Assembly: GCF_016055185.1 (NCBI RefSeq)
Contig: NZ_JAECVR010000008.1
Span: forward strand, 93,490 to 157,489
Direction of reading: 5' to 3'
DNA length: 64,000 bases
DNA from: Paenactinomyces guangxiensis
Lineage (GTDB): Bacteria > Bacillota > Bacilli > Thermoactinomycetales > Thermoactinomycetaceae
The notes beneath the pieces were generated by a model that had not been told where the DNA came from, ran no database searches, and was given only the letters and a program-made list of their open reading frames with translations. Below, one piece after another: positions 15,986-24,384 of this stretch. Made by a program: the position numbers and the translations under genes. Numbering within the stretch: position 1 is the stretch's first letter; the number at the start of each line of letters is the position of its first letter.

Positions 15986-16885
15986 TCATCCTTTTACAGA
16001 TCCGGCAGTAATCCCCTCGACAATACGATTGCTGAGGATAAAGAAAGCTATCAGAATCGGCAGGATGCTGATGACGAGTGTCGCACCGATAGCACCCCAA
16101 TCCGTCGTATATTGGCCAATGAAGTTCTGGATACCAACGGTCAATGTTTTGTAGGTATCCGAGCTGATAAACGTGTTGACAAATACAAACTCGTTCCAGT
16201 TGTAAATCATGTTGATAATAGCCGCTGTTGCAATTACGGGCGAAGTCATCGGCAGGGTGATCCGGAAGAAAATATGGTGGATGGATGCCCCGTCTATGAT
16301 AGCGGCTTCCTCAACTTCCCGCGGCAATGCCTCATAGAAGCCGAGCAGAATCATAATCGTGATCGGCAGGTTAAAGGCTGTATACGTAAGGATGACAGAT
16401 AACGGGCTGTCAATCAGATTGATGTTTGTAAATGTATTGAATAATGGGATAAGAGTTGAATGGACAGGTATCATCAATCCAACCATGAACAAGCCTAAAA
16501 CCAGCTTACTCGCTTTCCATTTCATCCGTGTAATCGCAAATGTTACCATACTGGCCAGCAGGACAGTCAACACAACCGCTGATACCGTATAAATGACACT
16601 ATTAATGAAATATTGACCGATGTTCCCTTCTGTCCACACCTTGAGATAGTTCTCCCACTTCGGATTTGCCGGCAGGGAAAATGGTGACATATTAAATACT
16701 TCCTGGTTGTTTTTCAAGGAGAAAAGGAACAGCCAGATAATTGGGTATGTTTGGAATACGGCTACGATGGCAAGGAACAAGTACAAAATTCCATATGCAA
16801 CCCTGGTCCCAATCTTCTTTGTCTTAAGAAACGGTTTCTTTTCTTTTACCCTGTTTCCAGTCGGAACCGTTTTTACAGTATCCAT
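15986..16885 (-). CDS. xynG: Xylo-oligosaccharide ABC transporter permease (MalG type)
   Basis: This is the second membrane subunit of a carbohydrate importer of the CUT1 class. The 299 residues have six predicted helices and the cytoplasmic EAA loop EEAAIIDGASIHHIFFRITLP (about residue 200), which docks the ATPase. The ATG at 16885 follows AGGAGG by 6 bases. It is 14 bases downstream of xynF. No ATPase gene is present in the cluster, which is usual for CUT1 systems that share an MsmX-type ATPase encoded elsewhere. The name follows the gene order of the Geobacillus xynDCEFG cluster. Confidence 0.88.
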   Translation of the reverse strand: MDTVKTVPTGNRVKEKKPFLKTKKIGTRVAYGILYLFLAIVAVFQTYPIIWLFLFSLKNNQEVFNMSPFSLPANPKWENYLKVWTEGNIGQYFINSVIYTVSAVVLTVLLASMVTFAITRMKWKASKLVLGLFMVGLMIPVHSTLIPLFNTFTNINLIDSPLSVILTYTAFNLPITIMILLGFYEALPREVEEAAIIDGASIHHIFFRITLPMTSPVIATAAIINMIYNWNEFVFVNTFISSDTYKTLTVGIQNFIGQYTTDWGAIGATLVISILPILIAFFILSNRIVEGITAGSVKG

Positions 16886-16899
16886 CAAATACCTCCTTT

Positions 16900-17778
16900 T
16901 TACAGGTTGGAATTTTGATCAGCTGCGGTTAGTTTTCGGATCAGGTAAGTGGTAACAAGACAGATAACGAGCAGGAAGAATCCAACCGCACTTCCGTAGC
17001 CAAAGTCAAATCCTTTAAACGCTTTATTGTACATATAGGAGGCCATAACCTCGCTGGCTCCGTTTGGCCCGCCGCCTGTCATAATATAAATCAGGTCAAA
17101 ATATTTTAATGAACCGACGACCGCAAGCACAATGGTTACCTTGATGACATTCATGATCAATGGAAGCTTGATCTTTGTTGCAATCTGAAATGTAGTGGCG
17201 CCATCGATTTTTGCCGCTTCCAAAAGTTCATCCGGGATATTCTTCAGTGCTGCATAATAAATCAGAATATAAAAACCTGCATATTGCCAAACAATCGGGA
17301 CAATGATCGCAAACAATGCCAGTTTGGGATCAGCCAGCCATGAAGGAGGGTCCTGGACACCAAGCTTCATCAGAATATGATTCAAAATTCCGTTGCCCGG
17401 ATGGTAGATTTTTATCCAGAGTTGTGCAATTGCTACTGATGCCAGCAGCATGGGAATCAAATAAATTTTTCTGAGGAGATCAGCCCCCCTGATCCTTTCA
17501 GCAAGAATGATTGAAATACATAAATAGCCAATCAGGCTGAGAGCCGAGAAAAGGGCAAGCAAGAAGGAATGATAGGCACTTTTCCAAAACAGGTGGTCAT
17601 GAATAAGGTGGCTGTAATTTTTTAAGCCCACGAATTTCATTTCCCCGATCCCATCCCATTCCATGAGCCCAAAATATCCGGTCTGAACAATCGGTACATA
17701 TATTAAGGCAAGGATCAGGAAGAGAGAAGGTGCAATATAAAGGAAGATCACCCTTTTGTCGGACATGACATTGTTCAA
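16900..17778 (-). CDS. xynF: Xylo-oligosaccharide ABC transporter permease (MalF/UgpA type)
   Basis: This is the first membrane subunit of the CUT1 importer: 292 residues, six predicted helices, and the EAA loop LLEAAKIDGATTFQIATKIKL near residue 190. The TTG start at 17778 is preceded by AAGGAG at 10 bases. The next in-frame start (ATG at 17766) lacks a ribosome site. It lies between the binding protein and xynG in one transcription unit. The substrate is inferred from the flanking GH52 and GH10 genes, not from the permease sequence. Confidence 0.88.
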   Translation of the reverse strand: MNNVMSDKRVIFLYIAPSLFLILALIYVPIVQTGYFGLMEWDGIGEMKFVGLKNYSHLIHDHLFWKSAYHSFLLALFSALSLIGYLCISIILAERIRGADLLRKIYLIPMLLASVAIAQLWIKIYHPGNGILNHILMKLGVQDPPSWLADPKLALFAIIVPIVWQYAGFYILIYYAALKNIPDELLEAAKIDGATTFQIATKIKLPLIMNVIKVTIVLAVVGSLKYFDLIYIMTGGGPNGASEVMASYMYNKAFKGFDFGYGSAVGFFLLVICLVTTYLIRKLTAADQNSNL

Positions 17779-17871
17779 GACGGTTCAACTCCTTCCTCTA
17801 CTGGTAAAATAAGAAAGGACATATCGTACTTACAAGACATGTCCTTTTCTTAACATGTTTACTGCTTCAAC

Positions 17872-19179
17872 TTACTTTGCTTCATTCTTTAATGCATCTT
17901 CATGCTGCTTTGCAAAATCCTGCGGCTGTACCTGGTTGCCAAACAAGGATTGAATCAGGTTCAAGTGTGTTTCGGCAACGGAAGGGCTCATCTGGACATC
18001 TGCAAACAGTGTGAGGTTGCTTGCTTTGTTCAATTCATTCAGGACATCAATATACAGTTGTGGCAGTTTAACTTTGGAAGTATCCACTTTCGTGGCAGGA
18101 ATAACACCGGCTTTTGTTACTGATTGCTCTCCCCATTTTTCAATGAAGAACTTAACAAATTCTTTGGATTCCTCTTTTACCTCTGAATTCTCAGCGACAA
18201 ACAATCCTACACCGGGCCCGCCAACCCAGCTGTCGATGTTGCCTTTCCCGCCTTTAACTGTCGGGAATTTGAAGAATCCGACATTTTCACGGAATTCTTG
18301 CGGAATTTCTTGATTTGTTGTGAAGTTTGGAAGTTCCCATGTTCCCATAAGGTACATAGCTGCTTTCCCGTTCAGGAATTCAGATTTTGCTTCATCATTG
18401 GAAAGACCGTTAAATCCTTTATTGAAAGCATTTGCTTTTACAAGTGTTTGAATTTCACCGGCTGCTGACACGAGAGCAGGATCTTCAAATGAACCGGAAC
18501 GGTCAATTGCCTTGTTTAACACTTCGGGCCCGCCAATGCGGTCAGCCAGGTACATATACCAGAGGGAGCCTGTCCAGCGGTCTTTGTTGCCCAGAGCGAT
18601 TGGGGTAATCCCCTTGCTTTCAAGTGTTTTCACAACATTCCGGAACTGTTCATAGGTTTCTGGTACTTCCAGATTGTTCTCCTTGAAAATTTTCTTATTG
18701 TAATAGACCGGAGCGATGTTCAACTCAAGCGGCAGTCCGTACGTCTTGCCATCAACGGTATAAGATTCAGTTGTACCTTTTACAAACTTTTCTTTTAACC
18801 CATCATTCAGAATATCATCAAGCGGGGTAAAAAGCTTTCCTCTGGCAAAAGGTTTTAAGTAACCGGCTGCCCAGGTAAACCCGACATCGGGCAGTTTATT
18901 TGACGAAGAAAGGATCTTAATTTTATTTTTGTACTGCTCATTCTCAAGCACTTCAACCTCAACGTTGATATCCGGGTGTTCTGCTTCAAATTGTTTGATG
19001 ATATCCTCAACAATCATGTTTTGCTGCTTGGAGCTGCCAGCAGGCCAGAGATGCATAAACTTGATCGTTTTCCCGGAACCGCTTTCATTTTTGGCCTCTT
19101 TAGAAACTGAACAGCCTGTCACAACAACCGAGAGAATGAGAACAGATACAAGCATTAATAAATGAGCCTTCTTTATCAT
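17872..19179 (-). CDS. xynE: Xylo-oligosaccharide-binding lipoprotein of ABC transporter
   Basis: This 435-residue lipoprotein captures oligosaccharides outside the membrane and hands them to XynF/XynG. A signal peptide ends at the lipobox VVTGC (about residue 23), and the mature part is a CUT1-type solute-binding fold (FMHLWPAGSS, later LPLELNIAPVYYNKKIF and NGKAAMYLMGTWELP). The ATG at 19179 has AGGGGGG 8 bases before it. Its upstream region and its first codons (MIKKAH) are near-copies of those of xynA, so the two are probably co-regulated. A 93-base gap with no clear terminator separates it from xynF. Confidence 0.9.
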   Translation of the reverse strand: MIKKAHLLMLVSVLILSVVVTGCSVSKEAKNESGSGKTIKFMHLWPAGSSKQQNMIVEDIIKQFEAEHPDINVEVEVLENEQYKNKIKILSSSNKLPDVGFTWAAGYLKPFARGKLFTPLDDILNDGLKEKFVKGTTESYTVDGKTYGLPLELNIAPVYYNKKIFKENNLEVPETYEQFRNVVKTLESKGITPIALGNKDRWTGSLWYMYLADRIGGPEVLNKAIDRSGSFEDPALVSAAGEIQTLVKANAFNKGFNGLSNDEAKSEFLNGKAAMYLMGTWELPNFTTNQEIPQEFRENVGFFKFPTVKGGKGNIDSWVGGPGVGLFVAENSEVKEESKEFVKFFIEKWGEQSVTKAGVIPATKVDTSKVKLPQLYIDVLNELNKASNLTLFADVQMSPSVAETHLNLIQSLFGNQVQPQDFAKQHEDALKNEAK

Positions 19180-19290
19180 TTACGAACCCCCCTGTTGATT
19201 TACTGTTATAGATTAAGTGTAGCACCAAAAAAAGAAGCGGTAAGGTCACCGCGTTTGGGGAAAATACCATATTTTTTAGATGGAAGATTC
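19180..19290 (-). promoter_or_regulatory. xynE promoter/operator module (copy 1)
   Basis: This region is almost the same as 23188-23291 upstream of xynA. Shared plus-strand blocks are TTAAGTGTAGCACCAAAAAA, GGTAAGGTCAC and AAAATACCA followed by TTTTTAGAT. Read on the minus strand it gives an extended -10 (TGCTACACT) with TTACCG 16 bases before it. The outer conserved blocks are candidate binding sites for the AraC-type regulator XynC. The module overlaps the 3' end of xynC. Confidence 0.65.
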
Positions 19291-20067
19291 TTCAATATCT
19301 ACTGAATTCCGGTAGTTGCCCGGGGTGACTCCTTCATAATCTTTAAAAATCTTGATAAAATATTTGGCTGTTTGGTACCCTACCTTGCGGGAAATTTCTT
19401 GAATTGACAAGGAGGTTGACAGCAAAAGGCTTTTCGCCAGTTCCAGCCTTTTCCGTGTCAGATATTCACTAAAGGTGAGACCGGTTTGCTCCTTAAATAG
19501 GACACTGAAATAGCTTGCATTCAAATAGACCATATCGGCTACTTCTTTAAGAGTGATCTGGCTGTCGATATGATCATTGATGTATTGGATCGCTTCTTTA
19601 ATTGGTGACTTTGTCAGACTCTCGTTTCTTTCGACCTGTAAGATTCTCTTGTCGGCTACTTTCTCAATATAACCCGCTCTCTCCTTGCTCTTCTGGGTCT
19701 CAAGTGCCTGTTCCACTGCTTCAATCAGTTGTTGCTTATTGATGGGCTTCAACAAGTAATTCACCACACCAAGGCGAATGGCTTCCTGGGCATAATCGAA
19801 ATCGGGATACCCCGAAAGAATCAAGACGACTGGTTTTTTTTCATTTTCTCTCAATGTTTTCAACAATCGGAGTCCGTTCATTTCAGGCATGCAAATATCA
19901 GTGATCAAGAGATGCACTTTCCCAGAGTTAAAAATCTCCAGAGCCTTGTTGCCATCTTCTGCTGTCAGGATCTCATATCGCCCTGCAGACCATAGTTCCA
20001 ATGTCTTCTTCAAGCCTTCTCTTGTCCTTTGCTCATCATCCACAATCAAAATCCGCTTGGCAATAAT
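19276..20067 (-). CDS. xynC: Response regulator, YesN/AraC type
   Basis: This is the output partner of XynD: a CheY-like receiver (phosphoacceptor Asp in LLITDICMPEMNGL, Lys in LLKPINK) joined to a C-terminal AraC-type double helix-turn-helix (about residues 165-260, ASYFSVLFKEQTGLTFSEYL and KYFIKIFKDYEGVTP). It should bind the duplicated sites before xynE and xynA. The start is unusual. The strong AAAGGAGG inside the end of xynD is followed at 9 bases by an in-frame ATT (20067), giving IIAKRILIVDDE, a complete first strand. The first standard start, a TTG at 20049, cuts that strand and has no ribosome site. I chose ATT; it is not certain. Confidence 0.85.
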   Translation of the reverse strand: MIAKRILIVDDEQRTREGLKKTLELWSAGRYEILTAEDGNKALEIFNSGKVHLLITDICMPEMNGLRLLKTLRENEKKPVVLILSGYPDFDYAQEAIRLGVVNYLLKPINKQQLIEAVEQALETQKSKERAGYIEKVADKRILQVERNESLTKSPIKEAIQYINDHIDSQITLKEVADMVYLNASYFSVLFKEQTGLTFSEYLTRKRLELAKSLLLSTSLSIQEISRKVGYQTAKYFIKIFKDYEGVTPGNYRNSVDIEESSI

Positions 20068-20069
20068 TC

Positions 20070-21824
20070 TTATGAACCTCCTTTTGCCGGTATTTCAATT
20101 GTCACACGTGTTCCCACGCCCGGTGTACTTTCTACCCGCAAATCGGGCAGATCAAATTTTTCATAATAAAGATGAAGCCTCTTGTTGACATTGGAAAGAG
20201 CGATTCCTTTTCCTTTAAACGATGACACTCCATCATGTTTAACCTCTTGATTAATTTGATCCAGTGTTTGCTGATCGATCCCCTTTCCGTTATCCGTAAC
20301 CACAACTCTGATATAACCACTGGTTTCTGCTTCTATTGTTTTAATGGCTATCATACCCTGTTGCGTTTTGTTTTCAATCCCATGCACGATCGCATTTTCC
20401 ACAAGAGGCTGAATGATCAGCTTCGGTATACGGCAGTCAAGATGCCGGGGGTCTACGGAAACTTCCCACATAAGCCGGTCTCCAAGCCTCATTTTCATCA
20501 GCTGCAAATACCGTTCAATATGTTCCAGTTCGTCACGGATCCTTACCCATTCGCCTTCCCTTGAGTTCCCGATTGTATAGCGGAACAGATTCGACATCAC
20601 CACGACCAGTTCAGCAAGGTCTTCCACTCCCCTTTCCTCCAAAGACCAGTACAGGGCATTAAGTGTATTATAAAGAAAATGCGGATTAATCTGGGCTTGC
20701 AGCGCTTTTAGTTCTGTCCTGCTACGCAGCAATTCCTTCTCGTAGACTTCCTGGATGAGGTGGTTCATATTTTCAGCCATCTGGTTATAAGTATTATTTA
20801 GTTCAATGATCTCAACAGAAGAAAACATTTTCGGACTCTGCTTTAATTTATCCAGCTTGGCATTTTTCATTGTGCTGGTCAGCTTATGAATCGGTCTTGT
20901 AATGAAGTGGGACAGGAAAAGTGATGAAATCAGGAAGATGACCCATCCAATACCGCCAGACAATAGAATAGATGCCCTGACAGCCGAAACTCCTTCAAAA
21001 AGGCGGCTCATTGGCATCAGGATCACAAGCGTCCAGCCTGTCAGCTCTGAGCGTTCCTTTACAACCATATAATCTGTCCCATCGATCTTGACGCTCTGCT
21101 TTCCTGCTTCCAATACACCTTTAAGGCTGCCCTTATAGTTAGAAGTTATAGGTGTAAGACTCTGGTCAAGGAGCATCATAAATTCCCGATGCTCGTCTCC
21201 CTGGTCAATGTCATTCACCTGAAAATAGCTGTTATAGATGCGAGTTACCAAATATCCCCCTTTTGTATACCAACGGTCCATCAAACTCACTCTGCGGATC
21301 GCAAGTGAATAACTTCCGTTAAGGGGATCCTTGCCCGCCCATACAGCCTTCCCTTTATAACTATCTGCCTGCTCAATCCACTTGAGGTCTATCCTGTCCG
21401 ACAGCTGAGTATCATCAAACGGGTAAATCCTGTTCCCATCGACCGAATATAGTTCGAACGACTGAATGCCATCCGAATACACCTGGTAGTTGCCGATAAT
21501 TCGTGCAAGCGTTTGCTTTTCGGAAAAGTTCAAACTGTTCCCATTTACCATTGACAGCAGTTGCTGCTGAACGGTTTCATTGGTTACAAGCTGACTGGAT
21601 AAGGTGTCAACTTGTTTATAAAGCGTTTCCATTCTTCCGTTTGCTTCAATGGCAGTCTGTTTGATTTGTTTCTCAGCATTGTTCTTCACCATCGCAGACA
21701 CCTGGTTGTACACGGAGAAGGATACAATCGCCAGAACGAACAGCATGACCACGAGGTAAACTGATAGTATCTGATTGCGCAATGTATTGAGGTTTCTGAG
21801 CTTGTCCTTAATAATAACGATCAC
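20070..21824 (-). CDS. xynD: Sensor histidine kinase, YesM/LytS type
   Basis: This membrane sensor (584 residues) probably detects xylo-oligosaccharides outside the cell and phosphorylates XynC. It has two membrane helices (about residues 18-40 and 290-312) enclosing an extracellular sensing domain, then a HAMP linker and the His_kinase domain (QAQINPHFLYNTLNALYW, phospho-His near residue 390). The ATPase domain has its N-box at QPLVENAIVHGIE, then TDNGKGID and GKGIALSNVNKRL. The GTG start at 21824 has only a weak ribosome site, so an alternative start is possible. XynC follows directly. The neighbours match the Geobacillus xynDCEFG cluster. Confidence 0.88.
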   Translation of the reverse strand: MIVIIKDKLRNLNTLRNQILSVYLVVMLFVLAIVSFSVYNQVSAMVKNNAEKQIKQTAIEANGRMETLYKQVDTLSSQLVTNETVQQQLLSMVNGNSLNFSEKQTLARIIGNYQVYSDGIQSFELYSVDGNRIYPFDDTQLSDRIDLKWIEQADSYKGKAVWAGKDPLNGSYSLAIRRVSLMDRWYTKGGYLVTRIYNSYFQVNDIDQGDEHREFMMLLDQSLTPITSNYKGSLKGVLEAGKQSVKIDGTDYMVVKERSELTGWTLVILMPMSRLFEGVSAVRASILLSGGIGWVIFLISSLFLSHFITRPIHKLTSTMKNAKLDKLKQSPKMFSSVEIIELNNTYNQMAENMNHLIQEVYEKELLRSRTELKALQAQINPHFLYNTLNALYWSLEERGVEDLAELVVVMSNLFRYTIGNSREGEWVRIRDELEHIERYLQLMKMRLGDRLMWEVSVDPRHLDCRIPKLIIQPLVENAIVHGIENKTQQGMIAIKTIEAETSGYIRVVVTDNGKGIDQQTLDQINQEVKHDGVSSFKGKGIALSNVNKRLHLYYEKFDLPDLRVESTPGVGTRVTIEIPAKGGS

Positions 21825-21927
21825 CCATTATTGCTATCTTTATTAAATTGTAGCAAACAAAAGTGATAAATAGTATGGAAAATATTTTATCTCTCTAAAG
21901 CGAGGGTGTTTAAAAAGTATGCCTTTA

Positions 21928-21960
21928 GGGCTCTTCTTTGACAAAAACAAAGAAGAGCCC
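21928..21960. terminator. Perfect hairpin in the xynA-xynD gap
   Basis: GGGCTCTTCTTTG pairs perfectly with CAAAGAAGAGCCC around a 7-base loop. Neither side carries a good T-run, so termination after xynA is likely but weak. The rest of the 260-base gap shows nothing else clear. Confidence 0.5.
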
Positions 21961-22086
21961 CTCGTTTGGTATAGCGGTTATATAAATCAAAAAATGCGGA
22001 AAAGAACGATTCTTTTTATAAGCATGATCGTATTATATGATCCAATGATTCTTACTATAAACCTAAAAAGTGTTCCCGAAAATTAC

Positions 22087-23187
22087 TTATTTATCCCAGA
22101 ATTCACTGCTTGGACGTCCTGCACGCTTGGTTAATTCGTCCCGGAGCGCGAAGTAGGCTGGCTTAGGCCGATAGCTTTCATCGAACGGAGTCGCGGCCCC
22201 CTGACCCGTGAACCAGCCGGGCACCCAGGAATGCGCGTCCGTAAAGCCCCACACTGTAAATGATTCACAACCCTTCACCCGCAGACAAGTGTCCATAAGA
22301 CGCCCAAAGTAATCCTTTTGCTCAGCAAGCTTCTCATCTGTTACAGGTAGAGGCATGCGAACATCAACCTCGGTAAGAGATACCTTAAGCCCAAGATCGG
22401 TAAACCTCTGCAAGTTTTGCTGCATGTTTTCCGGGAACCCGTACTGTATGCCGAGATGTGACTGGAATCCTACACCGTCAATAGGCACACCACGCTCTTT
22501 GAGATCTTTGACCAGTTTATACATGGCATCGCTCTTAGGGCCTGTCCCCTCAATGTTGTAGTCATTGATGTACAACTTGGCATGCGGATCTGCCTCGTGC
22601 GCCCATTGTAAAGACTTGGCTATATAGTCAGGGCCCATGGCACGCAACCAAATGCTGTCGCGCAGGGTACCATCCTCGTTAAACGGTTCATTGACGACGT
22701 CCCAGGCCTGCACTCTGCCCTTAAAATGCTTCATAACATCAATTATATGCTTGTGCAGTATCTGCTCAAGCTCTTCATTGGTGAAGTTGCCGCCAGTAAG
22801 CCATTGAGGCAGCTGGTTATGCCATACCAGCGTATGACCGCGTACGACCTGACCATGACGGCGTGCAAAATTCACGAGTTGATCGGACGCAGTGAAATTA
22901 AGCTGTCCCCTTGTCGGTTCGATCGCTTCCCACTTCATCTCATTCTCTGGTGTAACGCTGTTAAACTCTCGAGCCAGCACCTTACGGTATTGCTGTTCAT
23001 TGGTGAGCACGTTCACGTCAACAGCAGTTCCGACCTTGACCACACGCCGCTTTGCATAGTCCCGCAGGCCTGAGTCATGCTTACCCTTAACACCTTTATT
23101 CTCCATGGCCGCAATGGTGGTCGGACTGGCCATAATTGACAGAAGCAGAGCGGATGCAAGCAGAAATGAATGCGCTTTCTTTATCAT
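22087..23187 (-). CDS. xynA: Secreted endo-1,4-beta-xylanase, glycoside hydrolase family 10
   Basis: This enzyme cuts the xylan backbone outside the cell. The 366 residues are a signal peptide (about 1-27) and a single GH10 barrel. The acid/base Glu is in WDVVNEPFNEDG (about residue 168) and the nucleophile Glu in VSLTEVDVRMP (about 275), with the family motif GHTLVWHNQLP before them. There is no carbohydrate-binding module. The ATG at 23187 follows GGGGG by 7 bases. It has its own promoter, a near-copy of that of xynE; its first codons also match xynE, as if a promoter plus signal-sequence cassette had been copied. Confidence 0.95.
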   Translation of the reverse strand: MIKKAHSFLLASALLLSIMASPTTIAAMENKGVKGKHDSGLRDYAKRRVVKVGTAVDVNVLTNEQQYRKVLAREFNSVTPENEMKWEAIEPTRGQLNFTASDQLVNFARRHGQVVRGHTLVWHNQLPQWLTGGNFTNEELEQILHKHIIDVMKHFKGRVQAWDVVNEPFNEDGTLRDSIWLRAMGPDYIAKSLQWAHEADPHAKLYINDYNIEGTGPKSDAMYKLVKDLKERGVPIDGVGFQSHLGIQYGFPENMQQNLQRFTDLGLKVSLTEVDVRMPLPVTDEKLAEQKDYFGRLMDTCLRVKGCESFTVWGFTDAHSWVPGWFTGQGAATPFDESYRPKPAYFALRDELTKRAGRPSSEFWDK

Positions 23188-23291
23188 GCATAAACCCCCT
23201 GTATTGATTTTTTACATATTAAGTGTAGCACCAAAAAAAGCAGAGGTAAGGTCACGGCCTTTGGATAAAATACCAAAATTTTTAGATAAGT
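23188..23291 (-). promoter_or_regulatory. xynA promoter/operator module (copy 2)
   Basis: This is the counterpart of 19180-19290. The blocks TTAAGTGTAGCACCAAAAAA, GGTAAGGTCAC, AAAATACCA and TTTTTAGAT occur in the same order and spacing. On the minus strand it carries the extended -10 TGCTACACT. Differences are concentrated next to the ribosome site. It is a likely target of XynC. Confidence 0.65.
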
Positions 23292-23369
23292 ATGCCCGGC
23301 CTTCACAGATTGCCGAACCAGGGGTTTTTTAACAAAATACTAACCATTCCATCACAGGCCAAATCAAAA

Positions 23370-23412
23370 GAAAAACCCCGATTCGCGAGATTGAAGAAAA
23401 ATCGGGGTCTCT
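23370..23412 (-). terminator. Terminator of the zapA-cvpA transcript
   Basis: On the minus strand ACCCCGAT and ATCGGGG pair around an 18-base loop and are followed by TTTTTC. It lies about 95 bases after the cvpA stop. Confidence 0.6.
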
Positions 23413-23503
23413 TTTATAAGCCCAAGTACTGAATCGTTTCTCCATTGACACTCTATTTTTGCTGTTTCCAGTAGTTTGATTGCAAATACCTATAGAGCCT
23501 TCT

Positions 23504-24037
23504 CTACAATGTGGTTTCCAGGAACAGCTCTTTTAAGCTTTGAGTCAAATCAGGGGTGACAGACAGGATCCCCTGCGCAAATAGAGATTCTTTGACCGCA
23601 TCCTGCCCCGTTGTCCATGGGATAACATTTAATACGTAAACCAGCACAACAAAGAGCAGAAACGCTTGCAACAGGGCAAGCAGCAATCCTCCGGACCGGT
23701 TAAACAGGCGGACAACCGGAAGCTTCGCTGCCTGATTGATCAACGTTGCGGCAATCGAAAGGAGAAACTTGCACCCGACCAGCAAAAGGATAAACGCCAG
23801 TCCCGAATAGAGCAGTTTATCAATCGGCAGTAATGCCATCCAGCCACTGCTCACCGAGTCGGGCAGCGGCAGGATTTCACTTAAAACAGGTGCCAACTCA
23901 TCGGTAAATTGATAAGCCGCCCAGATCCCGATAAAGAAACCGAGTAGAGAAGCGGCTTGTAAAATCAATCCCCGCTGGTATCCCCGGATGCACAAACCAA
24001 TGAGCAGGAGTAAAAGAATAAGATCAAACAGATTCAT
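23504..24037 (-). CDS. CvpA family membrane protein
   Basis: The 177-residue product has four predicted membrane helices and the N-terminal pattern LFDLILLLLLIGLCIRGYQRG of the CvpA/colicin V production family (YshB in Bacillus). The molecular role of Firmicute members is not settled; envelope homeostasis is usually proposed. The ATG at 24037 has GAGGAGG 5 bases before it, and the zapA stop is only 11 bases upstream, so they are co-transcribed. In Bacillus the next gene is polX; here the xylan block intervenes. Confidence 0.85.
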   Translation of the reverse strand: MNLFDLILLLLLIGLCIRGYQRGLILQAASLLGFFIGIWAAYQFTDELAPVLSEILPLPDSVSSGWMALLPIDKLLYSGLAFILLLVGCKFLLSIAATLINQAAKLPVVRLFNRSGGLLLALLQAFLLFVVLVYVLNVIPWTTGQDAVKESLFAQGILSVTPDLTQSLKELFLETTL

Positions 24038-24047
24038 CAAATCCTCC

Positions 24048-24293
24048 TCACGGCTGTTCATCTTCGACAAGATGCAAAATTTCATCAAATTCTTGTTTCA
24101 GCTTCAAATAGTCATCAGCAATATTTACTGCGGATAATACGGCCAGCCGGGTTGTATCCAGCTTGGGGTTCTTATCGGCAATTTGCCTCATTTTTTCATC
24201 GACATGACTGGCTACTTGCCTCATATGGCCAGGGCTTGCTTTCCCGATAATATGATACTGTTGCCCGTAGATCTCTACAGCTAATTTGTTCAT
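24048..24293 (-). CDS. zapA: Cell division protein ZapA
   Basis: ZapA bundles FtsZ filaments at the division site. The 81-residue product begins with the family's VEIYGQQYHIIG strand pair and ends in a coiled coil with VNIADDYLKLKQEFDEIL. The ATG at 24293 follows GAAGGAGG by 7 bases. It lies between pheT and cvpA, as in Bacillus. The gap to pheT is 91 bases. Confidence 0.9.
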   Translation of the reverse strand: MNKLAVEIYGQQYHIIGKASPGHMRQVASHVDEKMRQIADKNPKLDTTRLAVLSAVNIADDYLKLKQEFDEILHLVEDEQP

Positions 24294-24384
24294 GTCAGCG
24301 CCTCCTTCACGTGGTGAATGTATCACATTCCAACCCGCTCTTCAGGCGCACCACCCATTCGCAAAGGATCAGCGAAAAACATTC

